A stretch of 64,000 nt of DNA from DASXMT01 sp963781305 (GCA_963781305.1 CAWAFL010000011.1:1116001-1180000); one strand, 5' to 3'; counted from the first letter of the stretch, positions 26,152 through 35,500 are shown. Made by a program: numbers and translations. Notes: a model not told the origin generated them from the sequence alone.

Positions 26152-29100
26152 TCATTGCTGCAGGTGGTGACGGGCGGCATAGGTGGCCGCCTCGGTGCGG
26201 TTGGCGCAGCCGGTCTTTTGGAGGATGGCCCGCACGTGGTTGGCGACCGTGTTCTGACTGATGAAGAGCTTCTCGCCGATCTCGCGGTTGTGGCTCCCGG
26301 TGGCCACCAGTTCCAGCACCTCCCACTCCCGGGCGGACAACCCGTCGGGCAGCGACGGGCCGCGAGAACCGGGGCCGTCGCCGACGCCCCCGGGAACCGC
26401 GTCGACGTCGGCCCGGGCCCGACCGGCCAAACCCTCCATCCCGAAGAGCGCAGCGATCTGACGGGAGTGCTGTCCCAGTTCGGCCGCCCGCTTGTGCGCA
26501 CCGTGTCGGCCCAGGAATCGAGAGTGGTCGGCGAGCACGTGGGCCTCCCACACCGGCGACTCGCTCCGCCGGGCGAGCTCCAGCGCCACCCGGTAGTGCT
26601 CCTCGGCATCCCTGTCTCGGCCGAGCAGGGCGGCGAGGTTGGCCAGCAGGCGGTCGGCAGGCCCGAAGCAGATGGTCATGCCCACCATCAGGTTGCGCTC
26701 GTGGAATGCTGACAGCTCCCGGTACAGCACGTCGGCCCGGTCGCCATCGCCGAGGGCGTCGCACACCTCGGCCAGGAAGGCCGCGCATGCCGGCCAGACC
26801 GAGTCTCGGGGAATGGCGACGAAGTCGTCGAGGGCGAGGGCTTCGAACGCTTGGCGGGCCTCATCGAGCAGACCCAGATCGGCATAGAGGGCGGCCAGGC
26901 CCGGGCGCCACATCGCCTTCTGATCGGTTCGCTCGGCCACCAGCTTGAGGACCGGGGCCACTTCGCCCAGTCGGCCCTGCTCCCGACGGATGGCGAACAT
27001 CTGTAGACCGTAGACACCCTCGTCGAACGGACTGTTGACGGCGCCGCCGAGCGCGTGGGCCCGTTCGGCGGCCGCCTCGGCCTCGACGAAGAGCCCGGAA
27101 GCCAGCAAGAGGACCACCTCATAGGCGGCCGCCACGAACTGGAACGTCGTATAACGGCCCCGTTCAGAGGCAGCCCGGTGCCGATCCAATACCGTCGCGG
27201 CCTCGCTCATCCGGCCCAGGCTGATCAGCGCTCGGAGCTGGCTTGCCGTTGCGTAGAGCTCGTGCCACGGGTCGGTGCTCGTGGCTACCAGCTCGTCGAG
27301 CTCGGCGGCGAGCGAGAGCGTCTGCAACGGATCGGTTGTCGAGATGAGAGCGGCCTCCAGCGCTGCACCCAACGCGTCGGTGTCCTTGCTCTGGCGGGCG
27401 AGGCCCATGGCCGCATCCACGGCGTCGAGCGCCTCATCGGTACGTCCGGCATGTGCGTAGGCCCGAGCTAGCGCAGCCTGCAGCCGGGCCCGGGTGTGGA
27501 GGTCGTCGTCGGGCACCATGGCCATGGCCGTGGTGACGACCCTGACGGCGGGCGCCCCGGGTAGGCCCGGCATGTGCACCGCCTGCTCGAAGCCGACAGC
27601 GGCCCGGGCGATGAGGTTCACCGCACCCAGTTCGAGGGCTTCTTCGAACGCGGTGCCGTACGTCTGCATGCTCTCCAGGTATCGGCCGTCGCGCACCTGG
27701 GAGAAACCCAGATCGAGCAGCAGCTCCACCCGCAGTTCGGTGCCGGGTACGGCCAGGGCGATGGCCCGGTCGAAGTGGGAGATGGCCACGTCGTAGGCGG
27801 CCGAGCGCACGGCCTGAGTTCCGGCCAGTTGCCCGTAGTACAGCGCCTTGTCCGTGCCCCCGAGCGTGGCACCGGCGGCGAAGTGGCGGCCCAGGTCGGC
27901 GAGCACCGGCCGCCGGTCGGCCTCGTGCACACGTTCGATGGCTTCGGCCACGGACAGGTGGAGAAGGGCCCGCCTGATGGGAGGGACCGTGTCCTCGACC
28001 GAATCGCGCACCAGCGCATGGGGGAACTCATAGGTCAGGAGCGCGCTGCCGCCGGCGTCGAGCAGGCCGGCCTCGACCAGCTCGTCGAGCGGCACCACCA
28101 GCTCGGGCTCGGACAACTCGGCGGCCAGGGCGAGCACGCGCAGCTCGATCCGCTGACCGGCGACAGCCACCAACTCGATCAGGCCACGGGCCGGATCGGA
28201 AAGACGGGCCAGGCGGGCGCCGACCACTTCTTTGACGCTCTCGGGCACGCCGGCGGTCCCGGCGTCGGTGCGGGCAACCCATCCGTTACTGGAGTGGACC
28301 ACCGTCCCGGTGGCGACGAGATGGCGCCACAGCTCACCCACATAGAAGGGGTTGCCGGCGGTTCGCCGGGCGACGTTGGCCGCGAGCCGGCGCATATCAG
28401 CATCGAGCTCCTGGCTGGTGGCCATGGCCACGAAGCGCTCGACGTGACTCTCGTCGAAGCCGTCCATGCGCAGTCGGGCCACCCCGTCGAGCCGGCGGAG
28501 GTCGGCCAGACACGAGGCCAGCGGATCGGTGATCTCATCGGCCGTGTCGCGAAACGCCCCGATCAGCAGGAGGCGTTCGGCCGAACCGCTCCGGGCCAGA
28601 TGCCGGAGCAGCGCCAGGGTCTGGGCGCCGGCCCAGTGCAGATCGTCGAGCACCAACACCACGGGGCGGAGGTTGCTGGCTTTGACCAGCATGGTGTCGA
28701 CCGCTCCGAACAGTCGGTATCGGTCCGTCTCCGGGTCCACGCGCGAGGACCGGAGCAGCCCCGGCACGAACCGATCGAGCTGGGGCAGTATCACCGCCAG
28801 CTCGCTGAGCTCCGGCGCCAGGTCGTCGATCAGCAGCTCGTCGGGGAGCGAGCCGAGCAGATGGACGAAGGCCTGGACCCAGGGCTGGAAGGGCACTCCC
28901 AGCTCGCTGTCGCAGCCACCGAACAACACGGCCGCGCCCTGCCCATGGCACTGCCGGGCGAACTCGAAGGCCAAGCGGGTCTTGCCCGCCCCGGCCTCGC
29001 CGCTCAACAGAACGACCCGGCGGCCTCCCGACTCGACCTCCGACCAGGTGGCGTTCAGGGCCTCCCACTCGTCGGCCCGCCCGACGAACTGGAAGCCCGG

Positions 29101-29688
29101 TCGTACGGTCAGCGCGGTTGGCAGGGGAACGACGCCCGGGGCAATGCGCCCCCCTGCCTTCTCGGGTGGCTCCCATGCCACTTCGAACACGTCGACCGGC
29201 TCGGCAACGCCGCTCAGCGCTCGAGCGCCGAGGTGCGTGTAGCGGTCACCGGCCCGGTCCCCGGACAGGGAGCGGACGACCTGGCTGACCAAGATCTGTC
29301 CGTCCGCCGCCGCATCCTGGAGCCGGGTGGCGATGACGACGGGAAAGCCGAAGCAGGCACCGCCATCCCAGCTCACATCGCCCGATGCCACTCCCACTCC
29401 GATGGCGACATCGGTCGGAGCCATGTGGCGCTGCATGGCAACGGCGGCCATGACTGCGTCAGAGGCGGCATCGAATGCGGACATGATTCCGTCACTGGCC
29501 GCCTTCACCACATGGCCGCTGTGGGTGGTCGCGATCTCGGCCAGGTCCCGTTGGTGGCCAGGAAGCAGCCGATCTGACGCGAGCGTACCGACGCGGGCCC
29601 GGATCTGGCTGGAGCCCACCACATCGGTGAAGACAATCGTGGCAGTTGCGGTTCCGTTCTCGGGCACCGTGCCCCTCTCAACGGTCAC
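26152..29688 (-). CDS. Giant regulator: class III cyclase domain, AAA ATPase, TPR, LuxR HTH
   Basis: 1178 residues. Residues ~15-165 are a class III nucleotide cyclase homology domain (FTDVVGSS at 20-27, KAASDGIMSAF at 62-72). Then FVGRADEWEALN leads to an AAA/STAND ATPase with Walker A GEAGAGKT at 230-237 and LVLDDLHWAGAQTLALLRHL. A long TPR-like helical region follows, and the end is a LuxR HTH (SAREWEVLELVATGSHNREI, then SQNTVANHVRAILQKTGC). Such LAL/cyclase fusions are cytoplasmic transcription factors switched by ATP binding and an unknown inducer. The cyclase may be sensory only. It sits between two acyl-CoA gene groups and could control them, but that is inference. Confidence 0.9.
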   Translation of the reverse strand: MTVERGTVPENGTATATIVFTDVVGSSQIRARVGTLASDRLLPGHQRDLAEIATTHSGHVVKAASDGIMSAFDAASDAVMAAVAMQRHMAPTDVAIGVGVASGDVSWDGGACFGFPVVIATRLQDAAADGQILVSQVVRSLSGDRAGDRYTHLGARALSGVAEPVDVFEVAWEPPEKAGGRIAPGVVPLPTALTVRPGFQFVGRADEWEALNATWSEVESGGRRVVLLSGEAGAGKTRLAFEFARQCHGQGAAVLFGGCDSELGVPFQPWVQAFVHLLGSLPDELLIDDLAPELSELAVILPQLDRFVPGLLRSSRVDPETDRYRLFGAVDTMLVKASNLRPVVLVLDDLHWAGAQTLALLRHLARSGSAERLLLIGAFRDTADEITDPLASCLADLRRLDGVARLRMDGFDESHVERFVAMATSQELDADMRRLAANVARRTAGNPFYVGELWRHLVATGTVVHSSNGWVARTDAGTAGVPESVKEVVGARLARLSDPARGLIELVAVAGQRIELRVLALAAELSEPELVVPLDELVEAGLLDAGGSALLTYEFPHALVRDSVEDTVPPIRRALLHLSVAEAIERVHEADRRPVLADLGRHFAAGATLGGTDKALYYGQLAGTQAVRSAAYDVAISHFDRAIALAVPGTELRVELLLDLGFSQVRDGRYLESMQTYGTAFEEALELGAVNLIARAAVGFEQAVHMPGLPGAPAVRVVTTAMAMVPDDDLHTRARLQAALARAYAHAGRTDEALDAVDAAMGLARQSKDTDALGAALEAALISTTDPLQTLSLAAELDELVATSTDPWHELYATASQLRALISLGRMSEAATVLDRHRAASERGRYTTFQFVAAAYEVVLLLASGLFVEAEAAAERAHALGGAVNSPFDEGVYGLQMFAIRREQGRLGEVAPVLKLVAERTDQKAMWRPGLAALYADLGLLDEARQAFEALALDDFVAIPRDSVWPACAAFLAEVCDALGDGDRADVLYRELSAFHERNLMVGMTICFGPADRLLANLAALLGRDRDAEEHYRVALELARRSESPVWEAHVLADHSRFLGRHGAHKRAAELGQHSRQIAALFGMEGLAGRARADVDAVPGGVGDGPGSRGPSLPDGLSAREWEVLELVATGSHNREIGEKLFISQNTVANHVRAILQKTGCANRTEAATYAARHHLQQ

Positions 29689-29844
29689 TCCTGACTATAG
29701 AGAGGTTGCCGACCCCCGGTGACCAAGTCGCCACAAATAGCGAAACCTGGTCATGACAGCGGGTCGGCTTTTCCATACGGTGGCAGTGCGGCTTCGGAGT
29801 CACCGGGTCGCGGTGGCAGATGGCCAATCCCGCAAGGAGAAACG

Positions 29845-30096
29845 TTGCCCCTGTTTGTGATCGAGCGGAACTTCGCCGAGCAACTGAATGCCGAGCAGCT
29901 CGACTTCGCCGGCATCAAGTTGGTGAACGACGACGTCGGTGTCAACTGGCTGTACTCGTTCCTGTCGGCCGACAAGAAGAAGACCTACTGCCTCTACGAG
30001 GCGCCCAACCCCGAGGCGATACAAGAAGCAGCAGCGCGACTGGGCCTGCCGGCCGACGTGATCATCCTCGTGGACCAACTGACGCCACCCCCGTGA
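29845..30096 (+). CDS. DUF4242 family (nickel-binding-like) small protein, TTG start
   Basis: 83 residues: (M)PLFVIERNFAEQLNAEQL, VGVNWLYSFLSADKKKTYCLYE and ADVIILVDQL, a DUF4242 ferredoxin-like domain. The start is TTG at 29845, chosen because AAGGAGA ends 4 bases before it and because family members begin MPLF. Some members bind nickel. It is divergent from the LuxR-type giant regulator and upstream of an acyl-CoA dehydrogenase, separated by a repeat tract. Confidence 0.82.
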   Translation: MPLFVIERNFAEQLNAEQLDFAGIKLVNDDVGVNWLYSFLSADKKKTYCLYEAPNPEAIQEAAARLGLPADVIILVDQLTPPP

Positions 30097-30126
30097 CCGA
30101 AGCAATCGCCATCGCCCACCCGCACC

Positions 30127-30202
30127 CATTGTCCCGACCACTACCCATTGTCCCCTCTACTCATTGTCCCCTCTACTCATTGTCCCCTCACTCGTTGTCC
30201 CC
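30127..30202. repeat. Tandem 16-bp repeats (CATTGTCCCCTCTACT)
   Basis: Copies begin near 30127, 30146, 30162, 30178 and 30193, the middle ones exactly 16 bases apart. They fill the gap before the acyl-CoA dehydrogenase start and are pyrimidine-rich on this strand. Confidence 0.85.
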
Positions 30203-30223
30203 ACCACCAGCAAAGGAAACCTC

Positions 30224-31402
30224 ATGACAACCCTGACCACCCCGCACTTGCTCACCGAAGAGATGCTCGCCCGCTTCGATGAGCGGAACCCCGTCTACGA
30301 CCGGGAGAACCGCTTCTTCGACGAGGACTGGAACGAGCTGAAGGGGTCCGGCTACCTGCTGGCCACTGTCCCCTCTGACATGGGGGGCGCCGGCCTCGGG
30401 CTGGACGAGTACTCCAAGCTCGTGCGCCGCCTGGCCTACGTCGCGCCGGCTACCGCCCTGGCCACGAACATGCACTGCTACTGGGGCGGCGTGGCCACCG
30501 ACCTCATGCACGCCGGTGACGATTCGTGCCGGTGGGTGCTCGACAAGATGGTCGAGGGCGAGGTGTTCTGCGCCCTCCACGGCGAGGCGGGCAACGACAT
30601 CCCGCTCCTGTTGGCGGTGGCCTCGGCTGCCCGGGTCGACGGCGGCTGGGAGATCTCGGGGCACAAGATCTTCGGCAGCCTGACACCGGTCTGGACGTAT
30701 GGCGGCTTCCACTCCATGGACGCGTCCGACCCGGAGAACATGAAATTGGTGCATGGTTTCGTGCGCCGCGACGCCAAGGGAATCCAGATCATCGACACCT
30801 GGGACACGCTGGGCATGCGCGCCACCCAGAGCCAGGACACGGTGCTCGACCGGGTGTTCGTGCCCGACGACCAGGTGGTCCTCGTGTGCCCGCCCGGTTT
30901 CGGCGGCGCCGGCCTCCTCCAGGTGTCGATATTCGCATGGGCCCTCATGGGCTTTGCGTCGACGTACCTGGGCGCGGCCAAGCGGGCCTTCGACCTGACC
31001 GTGGAGTCGATGCCGAAACGGTCATCGATCGCATTGACGAACTCGATGGCTCATCATCCCGGCGTTCAGCACGTCGTCTCGGACATGCGCATCGCCTACG
31101 ACGCGGCCGAGGCCATGCTCGAGCGGACCTGTGCCGATTGGGCGGCAGGAGTGCAGCATCCGGATTGGCCCGTGCGGCTGGTCGCCACGCGCTCCTTCGT
31201 CATCGACCAGTCCGTGGAGATCGTGGACCGGGCACTGGACCTCAGCGGCGGCGCCGGTACCTTCAAGCGAAATCGGCTCGAGCAGCTCTTCCGGGACGTG
31301 CGGATGGGCCACTTCCATCCAGGGAACTCACTGCTAGCCCACGAATTGGTGGGGAAGCTCTGCCTGGGCGTCAACCCCGACGACCCCCAGCGCTGGGGCT
31401 GA
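30224..31402 (+). CDS. Acyl-CoA dehydrogenase family protein
   Basis: 392 residues from ATG 30224 (AAAGGAA upstream; a more distant ATG at 30164 lies inside the repeat tract). N-terminal helices, then VPSDMGGAGLGLDEYSKLV, ALHGEAGNDIPLLL, ISGHKIFGSLTPVWTYGG and C-terminal LDLSGGAGTFKRNRLEQLFRDVRMGHFHPGN. It is less like classic short-chain enzymes; the FHPGN end is shared with flavin-dependent dehydrogenase/monooxygenase-like members. Uses FAD. Probably acts in the same acyl-CoA or steroid route as the neighbouring FadD3-like ligase. Followed by a very strong hairpin. Confidence 0.85.
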   Translation: MTTLTTPHLLTEEMLARFDERNPVYDRENRFFDEDWNELKGSGYLLATVPSDMGGAGLGLDEYSKLVRRLAYVAPATALATNMHCYWGGVATDLMHAGDDSCRWVLDKMVEGEVFCALHGEAGNDIPLLLAVASAARVDGGWEISGHKIFGSLTPVWTYGGFHSMDASDPENMKLVHGFVRRDAKGIQIIDTWDTLGMRATQSQDTVLDRVFVPDDQVVLVCPPGFGGAGLLQVSIFAWALMGFASTYLGAAKRAFDLTVESMPKRSSIALTNSMAHHPGVQHVVSDMRIAYDAAEAMLERTCADWAAGVQHPDWPVRLVATRSFVIDQSVEIVDRALDLSGGAGTFKRNRLEQLFRDVRMGHFHPGNSLLAHELVGKLCLGVNPDDPQRWG

Positions 31403-31425
31403 GCCGCTAGACAGCATCGATCACC

Positions 31426-31478
31426 GACAGCGAGGCGGCGGCCGCGGTCGGCTGCGGTGGCGGCCGCCGCCTCCTGTC
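31426..31478. terminator. Very long GC hairpin terminator
   Basis: Fourteen-base exact arms (31432-31445 and 31460-31473) extend through GACAG/CTGTC to about 19 pairs with one bulge. It stands 24 bases after the acyl-CoA dehydrogenase stop and should end that transcript. Confidence 0.75.
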
Positions 31479-31520
31479 TGGAACCACGCTCTTCCAGCTC
31501 GCTCGACTAACCTGACGGCG

Positions 31521-33179
31521 GTGTCCGTCCTCATCGATCCGCGCGGGGATCTCCAATGGGAGACCATCCCAAGCCTGGTGGAAGACGCAGCCGCACGGTT
31601 TGGCGAGACCGAAGCGTTGGTCGATGCACACGGCCCCAACGGCACCGTCATCCGGCTGACGTTCGACCAGCTGGCAGAAGATGTGGCCGCTGCCACCCGG
31701 GCACTGATCGCCAACGGGATCGAGCGGGGAGACCGGGTGGCCATCTGGGCTCCCAACAGCGCGGCATGGGTGGTCGCCGCACTCGGTGCAGTTGGGGCCG
31801 GTGCCGTGCTCGTTCCTCTCAACACCCGGTTCAAAGGCGCCGAGGCCGCGTATATCCTCCGATCGTCCGGAGCCCGGATCCTGTTCACCGTGCGCGGATT
31901 CCTGGGCATCGACTACCCGGCCATGCTGGCTGAAGCGGTGGCCGAGGGGGACGCGCTGCCCGACCTGGAGAGGGTGGTCCTCCTGCAGGGGAACGACGAC
32001 CCCGGGTCGACCCGACGCCGACAGGGCGACCCGGTCATCGCCTGGTCGGACTTCGTCCAGGAGGGCGCGACGGTGGGCGAGGACGTCGCCGCCGGGCGCA
32101 CGGCGTCGATCGGCAGCGGCGATCCCTGCGACCTCATCTATACCTCGGGCACCACCGGTCGGCCGAAAGGTGTGTTGAACACCCACGGGCAGACCCTCCG
32201 GTCCTTCGCCACCTGGGCCGAGGTGACCGGTGTGGAGAAGGGCGACCGGTACCTGGTGGTCAACCCGTTCTTCCACACCTTCGGTTACAAGGCGGGCGTC
32301 CTGGTTTGCCTGATGCGAGGGGCGACCATCGTGGCCGAGCCGGTGTTCGACGTGGACGCCGTGCGCTCGCGAATCGCCCAGGAGCACATCTCGGTCTTGG
32401 CCGGGCCGCCGACCATCTACCAATCGATCCTCAGTCATCCCGATGGGACCGGCCCCGCGCTCGGCTCGTTGCGGCTCGCCGTCACCGGCGCCGCGGTGAT
32501 TCCGATCGAGCTGGTACACCGGATGCAGTCGGAGCTCGGTATCGAGTCGGTCCTGACCGGCTACGGACTGACCGAGGCAACCGGTGTGGTGACCATGTGC
32601 CGGCGTGGGGACAGCGTGGAGACCATCGCCCAGACATCGGGTCGGGCCATCCCCGATGTCGAGGTGCAGGTCGTCGACGCCGACAATGAAGAGGTGCCCC
32701 CGGGCCAGCCCGGCGAGATCCTGGTCCGCGGGTACCCGCTCATGTCCGGGTACTGGAACGCGCCCGCCGGATCCGAAGAGGTCATCGATGCCGACGGGTG
32801 GCTGCACACCGGGGACGTGGGCACCATGGACGAGCACGGCAACATTGCCATCACCGACCGCCTGAAGGACATGTACGTGGCCGGCGGCTTCAACGCCTAC
32901 CCGGCCGAGATCGAGGCGGTGCTCCGCGGTTATCCCGGCGTGGACCAGGTTGCCGTCATCGGCATCCCCGACGACCGGATGGGCGAGGTGGGCTGCGCCT
33001 ACGTCGTGGTGACGGAAGGAGTATCCGCCGATGACGTGGCCGGCCTGGCCGACTGGTCCCGGGACCGGCTGGCCAACTACAAGGTCCCCCGGGTGGTCAA
33101 GATCGTCGACGCACTGCCCCTCAACGCCGCCGGCAAGGTCCTGAAGCGGGAGCTCCGCCAGATGTTTGCCAAGGGCTGA
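31521..33179 (+). CDS. fadD3: Acyl-CoA synthetase, FadD3-like
   Basis: 552 residues, ANL superfamily: P-loop YTSGTTGRPKGV, VVNPFFHTFGYKAGVLVCLM, VLAGPPTIYQSILSHP, LTGYGLTEATGVVTMC, and the hinge/C-terminal ITDRLKDMYVAGGFNAYPAE with catalytic Lys in LNAAGKVLKREL. From memory this matches M. tuberculosis FadD3, the ligase that activates the steroid fragment HIP with CoA, through most of its length. Start GTG 31521; no strong ribosome site, so the start is uncertain by some codons. It and the FadE30/IpdF pair would form consecutive steps of CD-ring catabolism. Confidence 0.87.
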   Translation: MSVLIDPRGDLQWETIPSLVEDAAARFGETEALVDAHGPNGTVIRLTFDQLAEDVAAATRALIANGIERGDRVAIWAPNSAAWVVAALGAVGAGAVLVPLNTRFKGAEAAYILRSSGARILFTVRGFLGIDYPAMLAEAVAEGDALPDLERVVLLQGNDDPGSTRRRQGDPVIAWSDFVQEGATVGEDVAAGRTASIGSGDPCDLIYTSGTTGRPKGVLNTHGQTLRSFATWAEVTGVEKGDRYLVVNPFFHTFGYKAGVLVCLMRGATIVAEPVFDVDAVRSRIAQEHISVLAGPPTIYQSILSHPDGTGPALGSLRLAVTGAAVIPIELVHRMQSELGIESVLTGYGLTEATGVVTMCRRGDSVETIAQTSGRAIPDVEVQVVDADNEEVPPGQPGEILVRGYPLMSGYWNAPAGSEEVIDADGWLHTGDVGTMDEHGNIAITDRLKDMYVAGGFNAYPAEIEAVLRGYPGVDQVAVIGIPDDRMGEVGCAYVVVTEGVSADDVAGLADWSRDRLANYKVPRVVKIVDALPLNAAGKVLKRELRQMFAKG

Positions 33180-33259
33180 ACTGCTCGAGTCCGTATCGTC
33201 TTCCGGGCGATGGGCGAGTGGGTGCGATACCGTTTGGCGCGCTGAACGAGGAGGCCCAC

Positions 33260-33655
33260 ATGCCAGAATTCCCGACTATCACCCATGTCGCGCTCACGGT
33301 CAGCGATCTCGACCGCAGCGTCCCATGGTACGAGAACCTGTTCGACGCCAAGCCGGTCCTCGACGAGGACACGGGCCCATTTCGTCACGTGGTCTGGCTG
33401 GTAGGGGGTCAGACCCTCGTTGGCCTGCACCAGTTTCCCGACCCGGCTGACGACCTGTCGTTCAACGAGCGTCGCGTGGGCCTGGATCATCTGGCCTTCA
33501 ACTGCGCCGATCGAAACGAGCTCGAGCAGTGGCCGGCGCGGCTGGATGAGCTCGGCATTGCCCATGGCGGCATTGTCGATGCCTCCTATGGGTCCGGGGT
33601 GTCCTTTCGCGACCCGGATGGCATCGCGCTCGAATTCTTCGCCCCGCCTTCTTAG
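33260..33655 (+). CDS. VOC family (glyoxalase/dioxygenase-like) protein
   Basis: 131 residues: ITHVALTVSDLDRSVPWYEN, GLDHLAFNCADRNEL and SFRDPDGIALEFFAPP. Two beta-alpha-beta-beta-beta modules with metal ligands H, H and E visible in these blocks. Could isomerise, open rings or sequester; the substrate cannot be told. ATG 33260 with GAGGAGG upstream. 80 bases after the FadD3-like gene and same strand. Confidence 0.87.
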   Translation: MPEFPTITHVALTVSDLDRSVPWYENLFDAKPVLDEDTGPFRHVVWLVGGQTLVGLHQFPDPADDLSFNERRVGLDHLAFNCADRNELEQWPARLDELGIAHGGIVDASYGSGVSFRDPDGIALEFFAPPS

Positions 33656-33785
33656 GTCTTGTTTGCCGATTCCCCTTTCGCACCTTGGCCTTGACGCCGA
33701 CGTCGGCTGGGGCTCAAAGGTTGGGTCCAACATCGTTGGCTGAAACGGCAATACCTCGTGTCGAGACGATCAAAGGAGTCAGACA

Positions 33786-34313
33786 TTACGTGGACGGGTG
33801 GCGCTCAGGTCGGCGGGACGAGTACCCCGCAGCGGCAAGCCAGTCCCGAGCGCGACCCCGCTGACGGTCGCCGGAGAACACGTACCAGCGATCGAGCTCG
33901 TCGGGCCAACGCTCGAGCACGTCCTTGAACCGACGGAAGGCTCCCCGGCCCTCGATGGCGATCGAAAGGCGGTCGGCCCGGTCCTCGTCGGCCAACGCTC
34001 CGATGAAGTACTCCATGTCCCGGTATGCGTTCCGGGAGCCCTCGCGCCAGACCGTCAGCCAGCGATCACGGTCTTCGAGATCCTCCTCGCCCAGCTCGCC
34101 TATCTCCATGGCGTAGTCGATCGCCGCTTGCGGCCAGATCTCGCCGGTGCGAAGGTCAAGTTGCCCGCCACCGTGCATCGGGTCGCCCTCGAGGAGGTCG
34201 GCCAGTTGCTCGAGGTCGACGGCGAGGGGGCGCAGCATCGGTGCCGGCCGATCCCCGACCGCGGCGTCAAGTTGGTCAGCGAGTTCGTCGTCGCCCGCCC
34301 AGTCGCGGGTCAC
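33786..34313 (-). CDS. UPF0158 family protein
   Basis: 175 residues. The core DLRTGEIWP, SRNAYRDMEYFIGALADE and IEGRGAFRRFKDVLERWPDE, then RWYVF and ARDWLAAAGY is the UPF0158 pattern. Function unknown. Start GTG 34313, with GGGGAG upstream; it overlaps the end of the small gene 34276-34506 by 38 bases, so the two are likely cotranscribed. Confidence 0.82.
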   Translation of the reverse strand: MTRDWAGDDELADQLDAAVGDRPAPMLRPLAVDLEQLADLLEGDPMHGGGQLDLRTGEIWPQAAIDYAMEIGELGEEDLEDRDRWLTVWREGSRNAYRDMEYFIGALADEDRADRLSIAIEGRGAFRRFKDVLERWPDELDRWYVFSGDRQRGRARDWLAAAGYSSRRPERHPST

Positions 34314-34506
34314 GGAGCTCCCCTGCGTAGCGGCGTGCGAGTTCGGCTGCCCCCTCCGCCCGTTGCGTCAAGGCGACGAGGAGACCGTCGCCTGCGATTT
34401 GTAAAAGGTCGGGCCAGACCTCCACCGAGAGGACATCGACGATGCGTCGCCCGTCGCCAACGAAGAAAGCGCTCCGAAGAGCGACCAGTCGATCGTCACC
34501 GCTCAT
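34276..34506 (-). CDS. Small uncharacterised protein upstream of UPF0158
   Basis: 76 residues: MSGDDRLVALRSAFFVGDG, RIVDVLSVEVWPDLLQIAGD, then a basic end. Helical, no cysteines, no signal peptide. Overlaps the UPF0158 start. The ATG at 34506 is the best candidate, although no clear ribosome site precedes it. No family recognised; perhaps a partner of the UPF0158 protein. Confidence 0.55.
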   Translation of the reverse strand: MSGDDRLVALRSAFFVGDGRRIVDVLSVEVWPDLLQIAGDGLLVALTQRAEGAAELARRYAGELRDPRLGGRRRTR

Positions 34507-34705
34507 CGAATGAAGCGTCGCACGGTTCGCCCCTTTATGACTAGTCGCACTGTGGACTCCGGGGATTTGGGGTCCCACATCCTGCCTACAATTACAGCGA
34601 CAAAGCACCAGCGACCGGGCACCCTGTGCTGGTTGCGACCGGACGCACATCCGCGGACACCCCGGTGACCTACTACTCACACCCGGTGGCAATAGCCTTC
34701 CCGGT

Positions 34706-35206
34706 ATGACCGATGGAGGGGGGAGCCGTGGCTGGTGGGCAAGACCTGCCGGGTTGGTGGCGATTGGTGTCGTGATTGCCTTGGCCATTGGCGGAACGGT
34801 GTGGGCTGTCACCAGCAGTTCTGGCGGGAACAATGCGACGCCGACCCAGCCGACCCAGCCGACCACGCCTACCGAGCCGACCCAACCGACAAGGCCTCAG
34901 GGTTCGGTCGACACCACCACGACCGCCCCGCCGGGAGCGTCCTCCACGAGTCCCGGGGTCGTCACACCCACCACGCCGACGACGGGGGACACCGTTCGGG
35001 TGCCCGACGTCGTCACCGGCACTGTGGTCTCGGCCGCCGAACTGACCCTGCAGGGCGTCCGGCTGCAGTACATGCTCGAGACCCAGCCGGCCAGCGCCTG
35101 CACCCTCCCCTCGGGGGCCTACAACCAGAATGCCGTTCTGTGGCAGATGCCGGCAGCCGGAAGTGTGGTGCCGGTGGGCACACAGGTCAGCCTCGGGGTG
35201 TGCTGA
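34706..35206 (+). CDS. Membrane-anchored PASTA-domain protein
   Basis: 166 residues. A single N-terminal membrane helix (PAGLVAIGVVIALAIGGTVW, about 14-33) is followed by a Thr/Pro linker (TPTQPTQPTTPTEPTQPTRP) and one PASTA-type domain, VRVPDVVTGTVVSAAELTLQ to VVPVGTQVSLGVC, with two cysteines. PASTA domains bind peptidoglycan fragments; here no kinase or PBP domain is attached, so this is a small wall-facing accessory protein. Confidence 0.82.
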   Translation: MTDGGGSRGWWARPAGLVAIGVVIALAIGGTVWAVTSSSGGNNATPTQPTQPTTPTEPTQPTRPQGSVDTTTTAPPGASSTSPGVVTPTTPTTGDTVRVPDVVTGTVVSAAELTLQGVRLQYMLETQPASACTLPSGAYNQNAVLWQMPAAGSVVPVGTQVSLGVC

Positions 35207-35290
35207 ACGCGGGTAAGGCCAAGGTCGTTTTGAGAGCTACGTCGATGAGGAACCCCGGCGCCGCACGATAGGAGAACGAAGGAGTGCGCG

Positions 35291-35458
35291 GTGATTGATC
35301 GACCCATCACCTACTCCGAGGCCCTCACGCTCGGGGCCTACGTGCCGTTCACCGACAAGCGCCTTGCCTCAGGTGATTTCGAGGGCGGCAAGTCTGGCGC
35401 CGTCCGGATACTCGGAAAGCTCGGGTTCAACATTCAGCCGCGACAACCAGACAGATAG
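35291..35458 (+). CDS. Short ORF, 55 residues, unknown
   Basis: A GTG start with AAGGAG 6-12 bases upstream gives a 55-residue product: VIDRPITYSEALTLGAY, VPFTDKRLASGDFEGGK, SGAVRILGKLGFNIQ. The composition is protein-like and the ribosome site is good, but I know no family. It lies in a small-gene island between the PASTA protein and an MFS pump. Confidence 0.45.
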   Translation: MIDRPITYSEALTLGAYVPFTDKRLASGDFEGGKSGAVRILGKLGFNIQPRQPDR

Positions 35459-35500
35459 AACTCGCCGGCACGACGCCGGAATCACACCAGCGGGCTCTAA

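Noticed and set aside
27574..29577. Long open frame on the plus strand opposite the LuxR-type regulator
   Set aside because: Codon composition mirrors the real gene on the other strand, no domains, no ribosome site; a GC-rich shadow frame.
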